Shown piece after piece: positions 57,658 to 64,000 of a DNA stretch of 64,000 nt; within the stretch, counting starts at the first letter, position 1, and the number at the start of each line of letters is the position of its first letter. Both the position numbers and the translations under genes were made by a program. Below the pieces are notes generated by a model. It was not told the origin of the DNA. It did not search any database and was given only the letters and a program-made list of their open reading frames with translations. The stretch comes from Lobosporangium transversale. Lineage: Eukaryota > Mortierellomycota > Mortierellomycetes > Mortierellales > Mortierellaceae. Where the stretch lies: positions 1-64,000 of the forward strand of contig NW_019029050.1 in the NCBI RefSeq assembly GCF_002105155.1, read 5' to 3'.

Positions 57658-59937
57658 CGCAATAAGCTTATATTCACTTTTTTACGTTTCTTTACCTTCA
57701 CACGATAGTGGAACGTGTGTTCGGGCTTTGCAAAGGCGACAAGATACTTTGCGACACTTTGGTGCTTGGCATCGAAACTCCTTATCATCATCATTTTCCA
57801 CTACTGCTGCATATGTACAAAATGGGCACTCGACAAGAGAATCCAGTCCAGCCTACCACGCACACATAAAGAAAATAATAGTAATGTTATACTCCAAGGA
57901 CTTGCACAGGTATAAAGTCATGAGATTTAAGTCAGGTACCGAGTTTCATTAAAGCATACCATTTTGAGCTCATTCTGCTGCCGCGCTCGTAAAAGGCCTT
58001 GAAAGACAGGCTTCGAGAGGAACTTGATAGCTTCAGAGTCGGAGAACACGGCTGTACACCCGGAGGTCATGCATTTTAAAACAGTACGTTGATATCCAAG
58101 CTCCACTTCTGCACCACGACGAGAACATTGCAAACAAAAAAGATGTCCTTCTTCACATTGAGCCACTCGATTTGGAGGCACGTCGTCATAACAACATCCA
58201 CTATTAAGTGAAACGACATGGCCAAAGAAATAAATTGAAATTGCTATGGATTTGATATGTTATTAAAGAGAACATTCATAACGTGGTCTTTGCATACCAT
58301 TCGATTAGTTCTTTGCGTTCCTGGTAATATTTGTAGTTCTTCTCCTCTTCTTCGCGTTCCTGCATTTCTGCACGCTGCTTGGCTGAAATGTTCAAAAAAA
58401 AAAAAAAAAATACCAAGTTTAAAAATCATTTTAGTACTTTGCCTTTAACTAATTCTCAACAACAACTTCCACGTGGGTCTGTGTAATGACCTATTATAGC
58501 GTCCACGAAGTCGATTTCTTTACGAAGCTCCGGATCCATATTCCTTGGATTAAACACCTTTTCACGCCTTCGTTTAGTCATAAAAATCACACTGAGATCT
58601 TCCCTATTTGCTTTTGCTTTTGCTTTTCTTTTTGAAGTTGCTTTTTCTGCACCTTCATTTGCTTCCATCTCTTTCACAGCACTACTTAAGTACTCAAATG
58701 TTGGTACGTAGTGGTGGTTGAATGCCTTCAGGCATGCGTTAATCGAAAGCGCTTGAACCATGGGAAAGTCCTGTAACAGCCGTTCCGTACTTGAATATCA
58801 AACATAAATTATATATACGAATATATCAGTATTGAGAGTAACATCTATTGTATCACAGCATATTATTTTGATCAATCTGACATACCACTGCGTCTCATAA
58901 AGTGGGCTCATCCTGGGGCCGCAATTCATGAAATCTCGCTTTTGTGATTGCGAGCTTGATCCAGCAATACTCGAATCCCTATCGCCACTAGATGTCCACC
59001 TGTCCCCCTCGTCTTCAGAGAACACAGCCTCGCCATTGTCGTCCACATCATCATTAGACCCACGTTTCCTTTTTAATCTCTCCTTAGGATAGCGGCCTTC
59101 GAGCTTGAATATTATCTCTATACATGCATCCACTAGTTCATTATCGCTTGGGATCTTAGGTTGCATTTCTCTCAAGAGGTCCTTCAAGTATACCTCAGAT
59201 ATGTCTTCAAACATATCCTTTGCGATTGTTATGAAATTTGAAACAAGAATGGCTTTTTGGGCCTCAATCTCTGTGTCTCTTTTTGCTATCTGTTCCCTTA
59301 TTCGTATTTGTTCTTGGTGGAACTCATCAAAATTAGATAAGTGGTTGGACATTATCGCTGTTGAAGCCTCTGCCGGGAGTTGTACACTATCATTTTGATT
59401 AGGACGCTGTGAGAAGTCGATGAGGAATGGGTGTCCATTTGCGGATGGTGGCTGATTTTCTTTCTTTTTATTGGTAGTAACATCTTTCTCTTCCTCGTCT
59501 GAAGAGTCTTGCGTCAAGTCGAGTACGACGCGGCATTTTGAACAATTAGTTCCGGATATTTCGACTATTTCATATGAATCTCGACGCTGCCGCTTCGTGC
59601 TTCGCGTCTGTTCATTTGTTTGAATTGAGGATACATATCGTGTTCCAGCATGGATTGGTTCAGAATATACTTTGAGAAAATCATAGTCCACTGCATAGTA
59701 GGGAGGCCTGGGTGTATCTTTTCTGAAAGGTTCATTTGTGGCGAGCCCAATATCTCTTCCTGAGTATTTAGGCGCGGGTGTCTCTGACCTGGATTGATCT
59801 CTTGTTGTTGCAGTTATAGATGGTGTTGAATTTAATATTGCATCGATTGCAAACTCAAGAATACCGCCTGCGCGGTCTAAGTAGTGCTGTAGGTCCGCTC
59901 GACTTTGAGAAGGAAAGAGTTGAACCAAATGCTCCAT
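57011..59937 (-). CDS. RBR-type E3 ubiquitin ligase, RNF216/TRIAD3-like
   Basis: A multi-exon gene whose first exon (59937-58886) begins MEHLVQLFPSQSRADLQHYLDRAGGI, a CUE-like helix pair, followed by acidic disordered sequence. Exons at about 58790-58460, 58384-58290 and 58200-57960 carry the coiled region and a first RING-like block (CEEGHLFCLQCSRRGAE, CMTSGCTAVFS). Exons at about 57850-57700 encode the in-between-RING Cys pattern. The exons near 57590 down to 57250 hold RING2 (ECPKCKSRFFKTEG, then CNKMTCPQCHTKMCYVCKMQI). The last exon ends KIQVPK at 57011. RBR ligases carry ubiquitin on a RING2 cysteine before transfer. Domain order and the RING1 style match RNF216. The intermediate exon limits are approximate. 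Confidence 0.85.
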
Positions 59938-60258
59938 TGCAAGGGACAGATCGAATGATGTTTACTCTCAAGAAGAATACGCCTTTGCCACTGCCACTTC
60001 TTTTCTTTTTGATGAAAGATGAAATGCAGTCACGTTTTCACCTACGCGTGTGAAATTCGACTGGACTTGGAATTTGTGCACAAATGCCAAACCTTGTCCT
60101 CCAAAACGATCACTTTGCCGTGTTGTCATCTAGTTCAACTGAAAGCCAGCTTTTTATCTTCTCATACATTTCTCCACTTAATTCATTGTACAGGAAGCAT
60201 TGCAATAAGCGTGGACTACAAGCCATCATATTATATACCAATTGGAAGTAGAGAGAAA
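59938..60258. other. Short divergent promoter, RBR ligase and FAM114-like genes
   Basis: Only 321 bp separate the two start codons. No exon seen, so the two promoters must share this interval. Confidence 0.6.
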
Positions 60259-61206
60259 ATGGCAATGCCAGAAACACTCGCCAATAGTCAGAACAGCTTA
60301 GTCTCAGAGAAAGACTATGCAGGTGCATCCGACGAGGAGGAATACGAAAGCATGGACACACCTATTGCTTTCACAGCCCCTGTGCCCATTAAGCAACATT
60401 CAGCTCAAATGCAGGCCCAGGCACAAGTACAGGCACAAGTACAGGCACAAGCACAGGCACAGGCACAAGCACAGGCACAAGCACAGGCACAAGCACAGGT
60501 ACAAGCACAGGCGAAAGTGCAGAACCAATCCAAGAGCATGTCCTTGATCGCCCCAAAAACTTCCTCCCATCTAATTCAACCTCCCAGTGATGATTTAAAT
60601 GTTCAACAGCCCTCGGAACATCATGCCACCTCACTGCAGCCTGGATCAATGCTGAAAAGTAGGACCAAACAGGACCAAACCTCTTTATCTATACCTCTGA
60701 ACACATCTCTGTTTGCTCAGGAAGGAGTTGCCTCTCGCGCCCAACCCCGGTCACTGCGACCATCATATGGGAGGGCATCAGTCCTTGATAAGGGTATGGA
60801 AGCATCAGATCAGCATGAACAACCTAACGAGCATTCAATGCAGCCCTCAGACTCTTCAGGAATCCTTTCACACTCTGATCACCAAAAGAGCTCACCTCCT
60901 GGCAGCGGAACAAGATTTATGGGGCAGCATTCGTCTAATTCATACCCTGGGCCGGCTTTTCCCGCTGACCGTGGACAAGGCCAAACCCCTATTAATTCAA
61001 AAGACGCTGGTCGTGGCTGGGGCTCTTTTAGTTCATGGATCAATACTGCAGTTAGCACCGTCAGCGAGGTCATCGAGAATCCAAACGTGGTCGTATCAAA
61101 AGCGCATACAATTGGTTTGTGAAGCCAAAAAACCTTTACGTATTTTGTCTGTACCAACGCTTTACATTGAAGAGCATGTATAGTGCATTTCTCTGACCTT
61201 GATTAT

Positions 61207-61241
<35 letters not shown>

Positions 61242-64000
61242 GAATGTGTGAAATAGGACAGGGGATCCGTAATGTTGCAACAGAGCATATTGATCGGGTT
61301 TACGAATCCCTCGACCCCGAATACGAATATGAGCGTGAGCGGCGAAATGGACAACTACAGGCACAGCAAGGGCTGCAAAACCAAGCACTGTTAAACCCGC
61401 CTTTGGGCGACTCACGGCAACACCCTCCATTACTATTTCGCCAAACATCATCGCATAAACAACAAACTCCCCAGGAGTCAGACACAAGCGATATTTCTGA
61501 TCTGCTGGGAGCTTCGCCACTTCAAGATGAAGCACCATCCATGACGCCCGCCCACAACACCTCAAAGCAGATGCAAGCCCAGAATATACCATCTCATTCC
61601 TCAGCAGCACTAAGAAGCAAGCTCGCCTACCAAGAAGATGAAGGTGTTTTGAAGGAAGATGCTTGGAATGATGATGCTTGGGGAGACGACTGGGATGACC
61701 ATGCTCTTAAGGAGGAAGAGAAGGTAGTAGCTGTATCATCGCCATCACCAAACCAATCTTATATGTCTAATCGAGAACATGACTTGCCAAAGGCTTCATT
61801 GCTAGTGCAAGAGCCGACCCTCGGCTATTCTGAGGATCACTCAAAAAACGTAAGGGATCTATTCACTTCAGACCCAAAGCCTACTTTGAAAGAGCTTAAA
61901 CAAGGCTCTAGTACCAACGATGCACTTGCTGTTCCATCCCTCTTTGATGGAGACAATCGAGCAGAACAATCCCCTCCGAGAAGGCCGTCTGCCGATGTAA
62001 TACTTTCTTTTTATAGCGATCTATAAATATTGATTGCTCCACGTGTGATAGAAAATATTAACTTCTATTTTTTTTTTGCTTAATGCTGATCTCTATTGAC
62101 AACCGAATTTAGCTGCGGCCTACAGATACACTGTTCTCAACATTTGATTTCGCATCTAATGCTCTTGGAAGTGCTGTTCTTGGAGTGCATCGTAAGGTTA
62201 CTCAGGCAAGTCAGGCTCAACCATCTAAAAGCACGTTGGCTGTTGATCGCCAGCAAACAAGGTCTACATCCCCAGTCTGGGGAGGCGGTAGTTATCAGCA
62301 GCAACCTTCGACAGAGACGTTTAATTCAAAGCAATCGCCAGGAAAATTAGACCGATCGGCTTTGACAAATCCGTCTTTGGAAGTTGTGGGTGGTAATGTT
62401 GTCAGCACAGGATTGGGTGCTCTGGAAATTTTGGGCAAGAAAGCCGTTGATGTTATTTCGGATGTGGTAAGGGCTTTGTTCTTTCCCTGTACACTTGTCA
62501 ATTAGTTCATGTTTTACATTGACCCAATGTACTGAACTGGTGTTGTAGAGGCGTGCCGGCCAAAACTCACATCCCCAAGGAGGGTTTCATAGCTCGTCTG
62601 AGCAATCCGATGGTAATGGTCCGTTTAAGGTAAGATACATGTGGGCAAATAGCCGTCATGCTCTTTTACGTATTAGGAGGAAGCTTAGCAACAAAGCACT
62701 AAATGATGACTTAACCACCACTATCTATTCTCTATATATCTGAAGATCCCGTCTAAAATGAATATGGTAACACTTTTCCAAGAGGGCGGAGGCCAGGCGC
62801 GATTGCAATCTTTGCGAATGGTGGCTTCATCTTCTCTATCTCGCGTCGCAGACCTGACGTCTAGCAGATCGGATTTACTCGAAATGGGACAGCTGAATGA
62901 CCTTGAACAGCTCTTGGGTCCTGAGAGTCTGGAAACTGTTGTAGGTGAAATATCGGCTGATTTGATGGCCGGACACAAGGACTTCCGAGTCATGGTGACG
63001 CTGCTCGATAGCATGGGGACTCAAGGTACTTCTCATCTTCGACAACTTCGAAACTGTACTCGCAAACTAAGCACCCTTGTTCCAGATAGCGTAAATGGGT
63101 TTGAACTAGGTAATGCCCAATTGGTTTTCCACATAATTGAGGATTAGAAATGAACAAATGAACAAGATGAAGCAGGTTGCAACCATTATCCTCGTATTAT
63201 GCTGAGAAAACAATTGTATTTTACCCTCCCGCTCTCTCTCTCCTTTAGAATGGCACAATCATCAGTCAAGAGCAAGTGAGCGCGATTTTTTCGCCAGGGC
63301 ACCCATCAAAAAGTTCTTCGAGTCCAGACTTATATCTTTATACTCAGATGCGCTTCGAACGCTTTGTCAATTCACAGATCGAACTTGTGAACAAGCATTA
63401 AAGCTTGCAGAAAACTTTAGTATCCGTCTTGCTGAAAAATCTGGAGGCTCTACTGATATGACTGTTAGCAGTGGTGTTGGCTATGATAGCCAGGCAAAGC
63501 CATCACCATTGGCTCTAGCTCAAACGCTACGACAGTTTCTTGGAAGCTTAATATCAGTAAGTTCACCTGTTGTTACTGTTGAAGCGAATCGTCTTGCTCC
63601 TTTTTTTTTTTTTTTTTTTTTTTTTGACCAAAGTCTTTAATTTTTTTATTTTATTTTTTGGGATTAGGAAATAAAATTCATTGCAAAGATCTATATCCTG
63701 ACGTTGGATGCAGTCTTACGGACAGCACAGGGGTTCACTACTCCATTGGATCGGCTAGATTGGGAGGATCTCTCGATGGGGATTGAAAATATCAAATTCG
63801 TGTTGGTAGGCACGGAACTTCAGGAAGCAGTAGGGTATATTTACACAGCAGTATCGTTAATTGTCGATATCCTGAAGAACGAGCTTCTTGTAGATGCAGT
63901 TCAAGGCAGACTCGTACCTAAACCACGAATCGCTCGGCTTAATCCATCGTCATCAAAACAACAACGGATTCAAGCTGCTGGATCTATACAAATGGGAGCA
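60259..64000 (+). CDS. FAM114 (DUF719)-like protein, 3' end outside the window
   Basis: The ATG at 60259 begins MAMPETLANSQNSLVSEKDY. Exon 1 ends at 61114, exon 2 starts at 61257 and further exons follow; the frame is still open at the window end. An (Ala-Gln)n tract precedes the conserved opening GRGWGSFSSWINTAVSTVSEVIENP and then QGIRNVATEHIDRVYESLDP. The core NVVSTGLGALEILGKKAVDVIS, then LFQEGGGQARLQSLRMVASSSLSRV, matches the FAM114/NOXP20 layout. Human FAM114A proteins are Golgi-associated Rab2 partners; a trafficking role is inference. The middle is acidic and disordered, with WNDDAWGDDWDD repeats of the type that bind coat or adaptor proteins. An intron at 61115-61256 contains a poly(A) run. 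Confidence 0.78.
60409..60520 (+). repeat. GCACAG repeat encoding Gln-Ala dipeptides
   Basis: Tandem hexamer (CAGGCACAAG-type variants) giving alternating Gln and Ala with occasional Val, within exon 1 of the FAM114-like gene. It is a likely length-variable site. Confidence 0.85.

Overview
The window is nuclear DNA of a fungus. It carries about a dozen intron-rich single-copy eukaryotic genes with short, mostly GT-AG introns (about 40-150 nt), TATA-like boxes and many 20-42 nt poly(A)/poly(T) runs. Crinkler (CRN) genes, a DENND6-type RabGEF, a VHS-GAT adaptor and a tail-anchored FHA protein point to an early-diverging lineage, most likely Mucoromycota (Mortierellomycotina-like). That placement is inferred from gene content; no marker alignment was possible.

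Left block (1-34 kb), housekeeping: profilin; a VHS-GAT (LSB5-like) adaptor; a large DENN protein with a 31-glutamine tract and a C1-like zinc finger; a secreted lipase-like alpha/beta hydrolase; a long gene-poor stretch (11.8-15.6 kb); a peroxisomal acyl-CoA oxidase ending ARL; a DENND6-like RabGEF with a 954-nt GC-AG intron; a 1553-residue Ser/Thr-rich protein of unknown function; and a SLMAP/Far9/Far10-like protein whose last small exon encodes a membrane tail anchor.

Middle block (34.7-47.0 kb), a foreign-looking island. It is bounded by two identical 550-bp direct copies of an element with 12-bp terminal inverted repeats. Inside are a DDE transposase with a C-terminal chromodomain, a single-exon archaeo-eukaryotic primase fused to a herpes UL9-type helicase, a coiled-coil protein with a DUF3627-like tail (a domain mostly known from large DNA viruses), and two Crinkler genes. 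One Crinkler has an intact ubiquitin-like header and a PD-(D/E)XK-like nuclease tail; the other is a headerless P-loop NTPase gene. Four copies of a roughly 50-bp hairpin (arms GGGGGCGACTTT) punctuate the island and share the core GGCGACT with the ends of the 550-bp repeat. I read this as a mobile element carrying transposition, replication and effector cargo genes. It is the most interesting part of the window.

Right block (47-64 kb), housekeeping again: a peroxisomal SKL-tailed enoyl-CoA reductase-type SDR, ribosomal protein uS2 (RPS0), a UBP3/USP10-like deubiquitinase, an RNF216-like RBR E3 ligase, and the start of a FAM114-like gene that runs off the window. The acyl-CoA oxidase and the SDR both belong to peroxisomal fatty-acid metabolism but are 30 kb apart and not an operon. 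Exon boundaries below were read by eye from splice signals and reading-frame continuity, and are not supported by transcripts.
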